The notes under the pieces are model-generated. The model did not search any database. It saw only the letters and a program-made list of their open reading frames with translations, and was not told the origin of the DNA. Position numbers and translations under genes: made by a program. Positions 1-5,210 of a stretch of DNA of 6,773 nucleotides are shown here, in pieces. Positions within the stretch are counted from its first letter, which is position 1. Every line of letters starts with the position of its first letter. This stretch comes from Nitrosomonadales bacterium (GTDB taxonomy: Bacteria; Pseudomonadota; Gammaproteobacteria; Burkholderiales; Sulfuricellaceae): the NCBI GenBank assembly GCA_003104895.1, contig PQAG01000087.1, positions 5,498 to 12,270 of the forward strand. The letters are read 5' to 3'.

Positions 1-251
1 GCAATGCGGGCACGCTTGATGCCCGTGATCTGGGGCCCCTCGTTTTTCCAGAAATAGCCATGATGCACCAGCACCGCATCCGCGCCCGCAGCGCTTGCGG
101 CCTGCAGCACATCCAGGCTGGCGCTGACACCGCTCACGATCATGCTGATTTCAGGCCGTCCTTCCACTTGCACACCATTTGGGCAATAATCGCGGTAGTT
201 TGAAATTTCCAGCAACTGCCCAATATATCTTTCCACTTCTTTCAGATTCAT
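1..251 (-). CDS. Nif3/YbgI-family dinuclear metal centre protein (N-terminal part)
   Basis: This is the first 83 codons of a gene that continues beyond the left edge. The protein begins MNLKEVERYIGQLLEI. It shows two Nif3-family hallmarks: a DYCPNGVQVEG segment at residues 21-31, and VHHGYFW at 62-68, whose paired histidines (63, 64) are expected metal ligands. The family forms hexameric rings with a two-metal site. It is often annotated as GTP cyclohydrolase I type 2 homolog, but its true substrate is unsettled. The start at 251 is backed by a strong Shine-Dalgarno, GGAGG, four bases upstream on the minus strand. The gene is divergent from the DegS-like gene, with only 9 bp between the two start codons. 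Family assignment is firm; biochemical role is unknown. Confidence 0.9.
   Translation of the reverse strand, partial: MNLKEVERYIGQLLEISNYRDYCPNGVQVEGRPEISMIVSGVSASLDVLQAASAAGADAVLVHHGYFWKNEGPQITGIKRARI
200..229 (+). promoter_or_regulatory. Candidate sigma-70 promoter for the DegS-like gene, inside the Nif3 coding region
   Basis: TTGAAA at 200-205 (5 of 6 to the -35 consensus) is followed after 18 bases by TATATC at 224-229 (4 of 6 to the -10 consensus). Transcription would begin near 236 and give a leader of about 25 bases before the start at 261. Because the two divergent genes are 9 bp apart, the protease promoter has to lie in the nif3 coding region or be absent, which makes this location plausible. 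The match is by eye and AT-rich hexamers occur by chance, so this is a weak prediction. Confidence 0.3.
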
Positions 252-260
252 AAGACCTCC

Positions 261-1412
261 ATGCGCAGACTTTGGCTTATCTTCGCGCAAAGCGCAACCA
301 TCGCGCTTGGCATACTGCTCGCGATCTCCCTGATCCGGCCGGAACTATTACCCTGGCGCGGCGGCAACATCCTGGTGCAGGAAATTGCCCCCCAGAGCGG
401 GCCGCAGAAGCTGACGCCGCTCAATCAGGCTGCCAGAAAAGCCATGCCGTCGGTGGTCAATATTTTCACCAGCAAGGAAATCCCCGCTCCGCGCCACCCG
501 CTGATGGATGACCCGATTTTCCGCCATTTCTTTGGTGACCGACTGGATAACGAACCGCAGCAGCAGTCCAGCCTGGGCTCCGGAGTCATTGTCAGCAAGG
601 AAGGCTATATCCTGACCAACCATCACGTTGTGGAAGCGGCGGATGAAATCGAAGTCGCCCTCGCCGACGGCCGCACCAGTTCAGCCAGGGTAATCGGGAC
701 CGACCCCGAAACGGATCTGGCCGTGGTGAAGATCAGCCTCCCCAATCTGTCCGCCGTTACCTTCGGCCGGGTGGAAGAGGCGCAGGTCGGCGACGTCGTG
801 CTCGCCATCGGCAATCCTTTTGGCGTTGGCCAGACCGTGACCATGGGCATCATCAGCGCCATGGGACGCAGCCATCTCGGCATCAACACCTACGAAAATT
901 TCATCCAGACCGATGCGGCGATCAACCCGGGCAACTCGGGGGGGGCGCTGGTGGATGGCAACGGCAATCTGATCGGCGTCAACAGCGCAATTTTTTCAAA
1001 AAGCGGCGGCTCGCTCGGCATCGGCTTTGCCATTCCTGCCAGCCTGGCGAAACAGGTCATGGAACAGATCATTCAGCATGGTGCTGTCACGCGCGGCTGG
1101 ATTGGGGTGGAAGTACAGGATATCACGCCTGAGCTGGCCGAATCCTTCAAGCTGCCGTCGCCCAATGGCGCCCTGATCGCCGGCGTCCTGCGCGGGGGGC
1201 CGGCGGATAGGGCGGGAATCAAGCCGGGGGACATTCTGCTGGAAGTGAATGGCAAGCTGGTTTCGGACTCCTCGGCCATGCTCAACCAGATTTCTGCGCT
1301 TTCACCCGGGAAACCTGCGGCACTGAAATTGATGCGCAACAAAACCGAGGTCGCGCTCCAGGTGAACGTGGGAAAACGGCCGAAAATGGAACAGCGCCGG
1401 GCAGTGGAATAA
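261..1412 (+). CDS. degS: DegS-like membrane-anchored trypsin-type serine protease with one PDZ domain
   Basis: The protein has 383 residues. An N-terminal hydrophobic segment (about 5-24) lacks an obvious signal-peptidase site and should act as a membrane anchor, placing the protease in the periplasm. The trypsin-like domain spans about 55-270, with the HtrA catalytic triad visible: His122 (TNHHVV), Asp152 (TDLAVVK) and Ser226 (GNSGG). A single PDZ domain covers about 278-371 and contains GWIGV and GGPADRAGIKPGDIL. A membrane anchor with one PDZ matches DegS/AlgW rather than DegP/DegQ, which have two PDZ domains and are secreted. In characterised relatives such proteases sense misfolded outer-membrane proteins and cleave an anti-sigma factor; whether this one does so is inferred. 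The start has no Shine-Dalgarno, and CCTCC directly precedes it. A run of eight G (938-945) follows the catalytic serine codon. The gene converges on tatC. The symbol reflects architecture, not proven orthology. Confidence 0.9.
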   Translation: MRRLWLIFAQSATIALGILLAISLIRPELLPWRGGNILVQEIAPQSGPQKLTPLNQAARKAMPSVVNIFTSKEIPAPRHPLMDDPIFRHFFGDRLDNEPQQQSSLGSGVIVSKEGYILTNHHVVEAADEIEVALADGRTSSARVIGTDPETDLAVVKISLPNLSAVTFGRVEEAQVGDVVLAIGNPFGVGQTVTMGIISAMGRSHLGINTYENFIQTDAAINPGNSGGALVDGNGNLIGVNSAIFSKSGGSLGIGFAIPASLAKQVMEQIIQHGAVTRGWIGVEVQDITPELAESFKLPSPNGALIAGVLRGGPADRAGIKPGDILLEVNGKLVSDSSAMLNQISALSPGKPAALKLMRNKTEVALQVNVGKRPKMEQRRAVE

Positions 1413-1458
1413 GCGGATTGAACCGCAAAGGCGCAAGGAAGGCCCGGAACGACCCCGG
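1413..1458. other. Short spacer between convergent degS-like and tatC genes
   Basis: These 46 bp separate two stop codons. GCGG and CCGC (1413-1416 and 1423-1426) could form a 4-bp stem with a 6-base loop. Read on the minus strand after tatC, this stem is followed by TTATT, which is a poor intrinsic terminator at best. The minus strand also carries a degenerate tandem, CCTTGCG followed by CCTTTGCG, at about 1422-1438. No convincing bidirectional terminator is visible. Confidence 0.3.
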
Positions 1459-2277
1459 CTACTCGGACTTGTCCTGTTTGGACTCGATGGCATCAAGTTC
1501 GCGCTCCATCTCGGCGTCAGCCATCGGACGGTAAGGCTCGGCTTCTTCTGCCGCTGCAGGCTTCGACATCATCGAGGCCACCAGGATACCCGCTTCATAG
1601 AGCAGCCACAGCGGCACCGCCAGCATGATCTGTGAAATGACATCCGGGGGGGTGAAAATGGCGCCAATCACAAAGGCGCCGACAATCACGTAAGAGCGGA
1701 TTTCCTTCAGTTTTGCCACGCTTACCACGCCCATCCTGACCAGCAGGACGACCGCCACCGGGACTTCAAAAGTGACGCCGAAAGCCAGGAACAGGGTGAT
1801 GACGAAATCCAGGTACTTGTTGATATCGGTCATTACCGCCACGCCTTCCGGCGCCACCGAGGTCACGAAGCCGAACACCACCGGGAATACCAGGAAATAG
1901 GCAAAGGCCATGCCGCACAGGAACAACAGCGTGCTGGCGGCGACGAGGGGGGCGCCCAGCTTCTTTTCATGGCTGTACAGTCCGGGGGCCACGAACGCCC
2001 ACACCTGGTACAGCACATAGGGCAAGGCAATCAGGAACGCCGTCATCATGGCCACCTTCATGGGCACGAAGAAGGGCGTGGTCACATCGGTTGCGATCAT
2101 CTGCCCCCCCTTTGGAAGGCTTGCCAGCAAGGGGCTCGCCAGCAGGGCGTAGATTTCCTTGGCAAAGGGGAAGAGACACACAAACACCACCAGCACGGCG
2201 ACAATCGAGCGCACCAGGCGGGTGCGCAATTCGATCAGGTGGGAAATGAAGGTTTCACTGGGTTCGGGGGTGCTCAT
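1459..2277 (-). CDS. tatC: Twin-arginine translocase subunit TatC
   Basis: TatC is the inner-membrane subunit that recognises the twin-arginine signal peptide together with TatB. With the start at 2277 the protein has 272 residues. The family signatures are present: the cytoplasmic N-terminal FISHLIELRTRL (10-21, with Glu16 and Arg18), and FVAPGLYSHEKK at 95-106, whose Phe95 and Glu104 correspond to the signal-binding loop residues of E. coli TatC. TPPDVISQ (209-216) lies before the last helices. Six hydrophobic segments can be counted, as expected. The tail beyond about 240 is long, hydrophilic and acidic. I prefer the ATG at 2277 because GGGA sits six bases upstream of it. An ATG at 2283 would add two residues but has that same GGGA directly abutting it. 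The gene is last in the minus-strand train, 24 bases after the tatB stop. Confidence 0.95.
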   Translation of the reverse strand: MSTPEPSETFISHLIELRTRLVRSIVAVLVVFVCLFPFAKEIYALLASPLLASLPKGGQMIATDVTTPFFVPMKVAMMTAFLIALPYVLYQVWAFVAPGLYSHEKKLGAPLVAASTLLFLCGMAFAYFLVFPVVFGFVTSVAPEGVAVMTDINKYLDFVITLFLAFGVTFEVPVAVVLLVRMGVVSVAKLKEIRSYVIVGAFVIGAIFTPPDVISQIMLAVPLWLLYEAGILVASMMSKPAAAEEAEPYRPMADAEMERELDAIESKQDKSE

Positions 2278-2301
2278 TGCCATTCCCGAATGCGCAGAGG
2301 G

Positions 2302-2745
2302 TCAGGCATTCTTGTTGTCTTTGATATGTGCTTGTTCATGGCCTGCCTGATCCGGCGGCCCTAAATCCAGCTCCAGTTGCGGCAGCGGCGCTTCCGCCAC
2401 GACGGCCTGAGCCTCCGGCGATGCTGCAGATGGCGCTTGGGGGATCTCGATGATTTCGTGGATCTGTTCAGCGGCAGCCTTGAATTCCTGGCTGCCCTGC
2501 TGCATTTCCTTTGCCACGGATTGCTCGAATGAATTGACGGAAGCATGCATTTCTTCCTGCATCTTCTTCAGTTCCTCGAGCTGAATTTCACGGCTGATGT
2601 CGGCCTTGACGTCGGAAACATAGCGCTGCATGCGGCCGAACAGGTGTCCGGCAGTACGCGCCACTTTCGGCAGGCGTTCGGGGCCGATGACGACCAGCGC
2701 GACAATGCCGATCAGGAGCAGTTCTGAGAAGCCGATATCGAACAT
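2302..2745 (-). CDS. tatB: Sec-independent translocase subunit TatB
   Basis: TatB pairs with TatC to form the receptor for twin-arginine signal peptides. The 147-residue protein begins with the typical MFDIGFSELLLIGIVALVVIGPERLP. A short transmembrane helix (about 5-20) contains the conserved polar Glu8. The Gly21-Pro22 hinge and the following amphipathic helix from about 24 are typical of TatB and distinguish it from TatA, which has FG at the hinge. A long Glu/Gln-rich helical region (about 50-100) and a Pro/Ala-rich tail follow, somewhat shorter overall than E. coli TatB. The start is fixed by homology of the N-terminus, but no Shine-Dalgarno precedes it: the region directly upstream on the coding strand is a run of TCCTCAC heptamers. 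The gene lies between tatA (70-base spacer) and tatC. Confidence 0.95.
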   Translation of the reverse strand: MFDIGFSELLLIGIVALVVIGPERLPKVARTAGHLFGRMQRYVSDVKADISREIQLEELKKMQEEMHASVNSFEQSVAKEMQQGSQEFKAAAEQIHEIIEIPQAPSAASPEAQAVVAEAPLPQLELDLGPPDQAGHEQAHIKDNKNA

Positions 2746-2749
2746 ACGG

Positions 2750-2819
2750 GTGAGGAGTGAGGAGTGAGGAGTGAGGAGGCGCGGATTTTATCCCTCACGC
2801 CTCACCCCTGCCCCCTCAC
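2750..2819. repeat. Fold-back heptanucleotide array between tatA and tatB
   Basis: Four perfect plus-strand copies of GTGAGGA occupy 2750-2777. After a 14-base stretch come four degenerate inverted heptamers (CCCTCAC, GCCTCAC, CCCTGCC, CCCTCAC) at 2792-2819. The two arms can pair: 2764-2776 (GTGAGGAGTGAGG) matches 2793-2805 with 12 of 13 complementary bases around a 16-base loop. The tatA stop codon (2818-2816) lies within the outermost heptamer, and the left arm ends four bases before the tatB start. No T-tract follows the stem, so it is not a classical terminator. Confidence 0.85.
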
Positions 2820-3037
2820 TGGGCCTTCGATTTTTCCTTGATTTCGCCTTCGATGGTCTGCCCGGAAGTCCCGGTTTCGACCTTGGCTGGTGTTTTCTCT
2901 TCTTCCTTCACCGCTTCCTTGAAGTTTTTCACCGCCCCACCCAGGTCGCCGCCCATATTGCGCAGCTTCTTGGTGCCGAAGATCAGCAACACGATGACCA
3001 GAACGATCAGCCAGTGCCAGATACTGAAAGAACCCAT
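2816..3037 (-). CDS. tatA: Twin-arginine translocase pore-forming subunit TatA
   Basis: TatA oligomerises in the inner membrane to let folded twin-arginine substrates pass. The 73-residue protein has the expected plan: one transmembrane helix (about 4-20, IWHWLIVLVIVLLIF), the conserved FGTKKLR hinge (20-26), an amphipathic helix (about 22-44) with GGDLGGAVKNFK, and a charged Lys/Glu-rich tail. The length fits TatA/TatE. The start is well supported by GGAGA six bases upstream of the ATG. The gene begins 17 bases after the HIT stop, which suggests co-transcription. Its stop codon TGA forms part of a GTGAGGG heptamer at the edge of the fold-back array that separates it from tatB. Confidence 0.95.
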   Translation of the reverse strand: MGSFSIWHWLIVLVIVLLIFGTKKLRNMGGDLGGAVKNFKEAVKEEEKTPAKVETGTSGQTIEGEIKEKSKAQ

Positions 3038-3054
3038 TTTCTATCTCCAAATAT

Positions 3055-3393
3055 TTAGGTGCGCGGCAACAAGGCATCACCGCCAAAGACATGAACATGC
3101 AGGTGAAACACTTCCTGCCCCCCGCCATGTCCGGTGTTGATCATGGTACGAAAGCCATTTTCCAGGCCCTGCTCTTTTGCCAGTTGCGGCGCCAGCAGCA
3201 GCATCTTTCCCAGCAGGGACTGGTGCACGACGGTGCAATGGCCGAGTGAATCCACATGAATCTTGGGAACGATCATGAAATGCACCGGCGCAATAGGATG
3301 GATATCATGAAAGGCCAGCAGTTCATCGTCTTCGTAAATTTTTTTGCTCGGGATCTGATTCTTGACGATTTTACAGAAGATGCAATCCAGCAT
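3055..3393 (-). CDS. HIT-family (HINT-type) nucleotide-binding protein
   Basis: This 112-residue protein contains the histidine-triad signature HLHVHVF (97-103), in which the middle histidines serve phosphoramidate or nucleotidyl hydrolysis, plus the usual N-terminal CIFCKIVKNQIPSKKIYEDDE with a CxxC pair (Cys4, Cys7). Relatives hydrolyse adenosine 5'-phosphoramidate-type substrates; the physiological substrate here is unknown. The start at 3393 is chosen because GGGGGA lies close upstream and because it gives the typical family N-terminus. An in-frame ATG at 3450 would add 19 residues that are not family-like. The gene lies after hisE and before tatA, a linkage I recall in betaproteobacteria. 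It is separated from hisE by 220 bases that contain a large palindromic element. Confidence 0.93.
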   Translation of the reverse strand: MLDCIFCKIVKNQIPSKKIYEDDELLAFHDIHPIAPVHFMIVPKIHVDSLGHCTVVHQSLLGKMLLLAPQLAKEQGLENGFRTMINTGHGGGQEVFHLHVHVFGGDALLPRT

Positions 3394-3482
3394 ATTTCCC
3401 CCTTGATCCACGATTACTTCCGCTGCCGGCCGGCTTTTTAGTTCCGGCATGACCTGAAGGTTAGCCCATATTGAAAAGCCAG
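3394..3482. other. Leader region upstream of the HIT gene
   Basis: This segment lies between the HIT start and the palindromic element. It includes the HIT ribosome binding site (GGGGGA on the minus strand) and the GC palindrome GCCGGCCGGC. On the minus strand GCCGG and CCGGC could form a small hairpin with an A-rich loop. I could not find a convincing -35/-10 pair, so whether the HIT-tat segment has its own promoter is open. Confidence 0.35.
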
Positions 3483-3614
3483 GGGAAATGCTGATTTATT
3501 CCACAACCCTGTCATTGCGAGCGTAGCGGAGCAATCTTGTTTCTTGTAATCAACAAGTTACAGATTGCTTCGGCGCTTCGCTTCATGCAATTACGATTAA
3601 ATCAGCGCTTTCCC
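3483..3614. repeat. Nested palindromic element (MITE/REP-like) between hisE and the HIT gene
   Basis: The outer arms are inverted: GGGAAA-T-GCTGATTTA at 3483-3498 and its complement, with GC in place of the T, at 3598-3614 (15 paired bases plus one bulge). Inside, AGCAATCT (3530-3537) pairs perfectly with AGATTGCT (3562-3569). ATTGC (3514-3518) pairs with GCAAT (3587-3591), and AGCG/CGCT and GCGA/TCGC-like blocks lie between them. The centre has CTTGT/ACAAG (3543-3547, 3553-3557). The right arm ends on the last base of the hisE stop codon. There is no coding capacity and no clear target duplication. The inner core resembles a CATTGCGAGCG...AGCAATC repeat that I recall from many unrelated genomes; its family name is not certain to me. 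Confidence 0.75.
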
Positions 3615-3937
3615 TAGGCGCCATCCTGCCGCCCAGCTTTTTCCACCAGGCCCGACAAGCCCTCTCGCCGGGCCAGCTCGGCCAGCACGTCATCAGGATG
3701 CAGACCCTGCTGCGCCAGCAGGACCAGGCTATGAAACCACAAATCGGCCATTTCATACACCACCTGGGACTTGTCGCCTCCCTTGGCTGCAATCACGGTT
3801 TCCGTTGCTTCCTCGCCGATTTTCTTGAGGATGGTATCCAGTCCTTTGGCATACAGCTTGGCTACATAGGAACTGTCAGGATCGGCATGCTTGCGGCTCT
3901 CCAGCGTTTCCGCCAGGCGGCTGAGAATCTCGCTCAC
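3614..3937 (-). CDS. hisE: Phosphoribosyl-ATP pyrophosphohydrolase HisE
   Basis: HisE performs the second step of histidine synthesis, hydrolysing PR-ATP to PR-AMP and pyrophosphate. The 107-residue protein is all-alpha and MazG-like: KKIGEEATE (38-46) and YEMADLWFH (61-69) supply the ExxE...ExxD metal-binding pattern (Glu43, Glu46, Glu62, Asp65). The start is a GTG at 3937. It forms the overlap GTGA with the hisI stop codon and is preceded by G-rich sequence, which indicates translational coupling. A longer reading from an upstream ATG (4021) would lie wholly over hisI and add a non-homologous Arg-rich N-terminus, so I rejected it. The stop codon abuts the palindromic element. Confidence 0.93.
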   Translation of the reverse strand: MSEILSRLAETLESRKHADPDSSYVAKLYAKGLDTILKKIGEEATETVIAAKGGDKSQVVYEMADLWFHSLVLLAQQGLHPDDVLAELARREGLSGLVEKAGRQDGA

Positions 3938-4356
3938 TTCCCGCCCCCTTCCAGCACGACAGCCTGGGCCGCGCGGTAAATTTCCGCCGGGTCTTTCAGA
4001 ACGGGTTCTACGGACACCCATTCCCGTCCTTCCAGTTTCTTGAAAAAGCAGCTGTGGCGCCCGGTGTGGCAGGCAATCCCGCCCTTCTGCTCCACCTTGA
4101 GCAGAATCACGTCCTCGTCGCAGTCGAGGCGGATCTCATGCACTTTCTGCACATGGCCGGACTCTTCGCCCTTGTGCCACAGCTTCTTGCGCGAACGCGA
4201 CCAGTACACAGCCTCGCCGCTTTCCACCGTGTGCTTCAGGGCATCGCGATTCATCCAGGCCACCATCAGCACCGCTCCGCTGTCCTTGTCCTGCGCGATG
4301 ACCGGCACCAGGCCATCGTGGGTCCAGTTGACCTTGTTGAGCCAGGAATCCGTCAT
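3934..4356 (-). CDS. hisI: Phosphoribosyl-AMP cyclohydrolase HisI
   Basis: HisI opens the adenine ring of PR-AMP to give ProFAR, the third step of histidine synthesis. The 140-residue protein carries the metal sites of the family: DCDED at 78-82 (Asp78, Asp80 and Asp82 for magnesium, Cys79 for zinc) and CHTGRHSC at 96-103 (zinc ligands Cys96 and Cys103). It is monofunctional: HisE is a separate downstream gene overlapping by four bases, unlike the fused HisIE of enterobacteria. The start lies three bases after the hisF stop, so the two are tightly coupled. A GAGG about nine bases upstream is a modest ribosome binding site. Confidence 0.95.
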   Translation of the reverse strand: MTDSWLNKVNWTHDGLVPVIAQDKDSGAVLMVAWMNRDALKHTVESGEAVYWSRSRKKLWHKGEESGHVQKVHEIRLDCDEDVILLKVEQKGGIACHTGRHSCFFKKLEGREWVSVEPVLKDPAEIYRAAQAVVLEGGGK

Positions 4357-4359
4357 GGC

Positions 4360-5133
4360 CTACAGCCTCACTTCAATCTGGTTTTTGGCCATGTGTTCCT
4401 TGGCCTGGCGCACGGTGTATTCGCCATAATGGAAAATGCTTGCGGCCAGCACCGCATCCGCATGGCCCTTCTTGACGCCATCCACCAGATGGTCGAGGTT
4501 GCCCACGCCGCCGCTGGCGATGACCGGAATGTTCACGGCATCGGAGACAGCGCGGGTCAGATCGAGATTGAAGCCGATCTTTGTGCCGTCCCGGTCCATG
4601 CTGGTGAGCAGGATTTCACCCGCCCCCATGGATTCCATTTTCCTGGCCCACGCCACGGCATCCAGGCCGGTATCCTTGCGCCCTCCGTGGGTGAACACAT
4701 GCCAGCTCAAGGGCTCGCCTTCAGCCGACACCTGCTTGGCATCAATCGCCACCACAATGCACTGCGAGCCGAAACGCGCCGCGGCATCCGTCACCAGTTG
4801 CGGGTTGGTCACCGCGGCGGTGTTGATGCTGACCTTGTCCGCTCCGGCATTGAGCAGGCGCCGCACGTCTTCCACGCTGCGCACGCCGCCGCCCACGGTC
4901 AGCGGGATGAAAACCTGGTTCGCCACTTCCTCGATGATATGCAGGATGATGTCGCGCTCGTCGGAGCTGGCGGTGATGTCGAGAAAGGTCAATTCGTCCG
5001 CGCCCTGCTCATCGTAGCGGCGCGCGATTTCGATCGGATCGCCGGCATCACGCAGGCCGACGAAATTCACCCCTTTCACCACGCGGCCGGCGGTGACATC
5101 CAGGCAGGGAATGATGCGTTTGGCTAGTCCCAT
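4360..5133 (-). CDS. hisF: Imidazole glycerol phosphate synthase, cyclase subunit HisF
   Basis: HisF is the (beta/alpha)8-barrel subunit that combines PRFAR with ammonia channelled from HisH to give IGP and AICAR, linking histidine and purine synthesis. At 257 residues it is the usual length. Both catalytic aspartates are visible: Asp12 in IIPCLDV and Asp131 in VVAIDAK. Phosphate-binding loops are seen at VGGGVR (80-85) and IASGGVG (205-211). The start is fixed by the conserved MGLAKRIIPCLDV. The region directly upstream has no Shine-Dalgarno; instead it is pyrimidine-rich (CTCTTTACTCTTCATTCTTCAC), part of a heptamer array. The 42-base gap to hisA is filled by that array. Confidence 0.96.
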   Translation of the reverse strand: MGLAKRIIPCLDVTAGRVVKGVNFVGLRDAGDPIEIARRYDEQGADELTFLDITASSDERDIILHIIEEVANQVFIPLTVGGGVRSVEDVRRLLNAGADKVSINTAAVTNPQLVTDAAARFGSQCIVVAIDAKQVSAEGEPLSWHVFTHGGRKDTGLDAVAWARKMESMGAGEILLTSMDRDGTKIGFNLDLTRAVSDAVNIPVIASGGVGNLDHLVDGVKKGHADAVLAASIFHYGEYTVRQAKEHMAKNQIEVRL

Positions 5134-5138
5134 TATCA

Positions 5139-5210
5139 GTGAAGAATGAAGAGTAAAGAGTGAGGGGAAACCCGCTTACTCCTCGCCCCTCACTCCTGTC
5201 TCCTCGCTCA
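5139..5210. repeat. Diverged fold-back heptanucleotide array between hisF and hisA, reaching into hisA
   Basis: The plus-strand left arm is four degenerate heptamers at 5139-5166: GTGAAGA, ATGAAGA, GTAAAGA, GTGAGGG. The right arm, read on the minus strand from 5210 to 5176, is five: TGAGCGA, GGAGACA, GGAGTGA, GGGGCGA, GGAGTAA. The perfect 10-bp inverted pair GAGTGAGGGG (5158-5167) and CCCCTCACTC (5186-5195) leaves an 18-base loop. The right arm encodes the last residues and the TAA stop of hisA. Orientation relative to the operon is the same as in the tatA/tatB array. Confidence 0.75.

Noticed and set aside
2750..2805. Intrinsic terminator between tatA and tatB
   Set aside because: The stem is good but no T-tract follows on either strand, and tatB and tatC clearly belong to the same unit. 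The repetitive heptamer design explains the sequence better.
3431..3448. Plus-strand terminator at GCCGGCCGGC followed by TTTTTAG
   Set aside because: The palindrome has no loop of its own, and no plus-strand gene ends nearby that would need it.
3499..3597. CRISPR array or small RNA gene in the hisE/HIT spacer
   Set aside because: There are no regularly spaced direct repeats. The structure is a single nested palindrome, and no promoter or terminator frames it as an independent RNA gene.
3614..4021. Longer HisE starting at an ATG at 4021
   Set aside because: The extra N-terminus (GVRRTRSERPGG...) overlaps hisI in another frame and is not family-like. The GTG at 3937 gives the standard HisE length and the usual four-base overlap.
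4054..5127. Long plus-strand open frame of 357 codons opposite hisI and hisF
   Set aside because: It lies entirely antisense to two unmistakable his genes, its protein is His/Ala-rich with no recognisable domain, and it has no supporting ribosome site. It is a by-product of GC-rich codon usage on the other strand.
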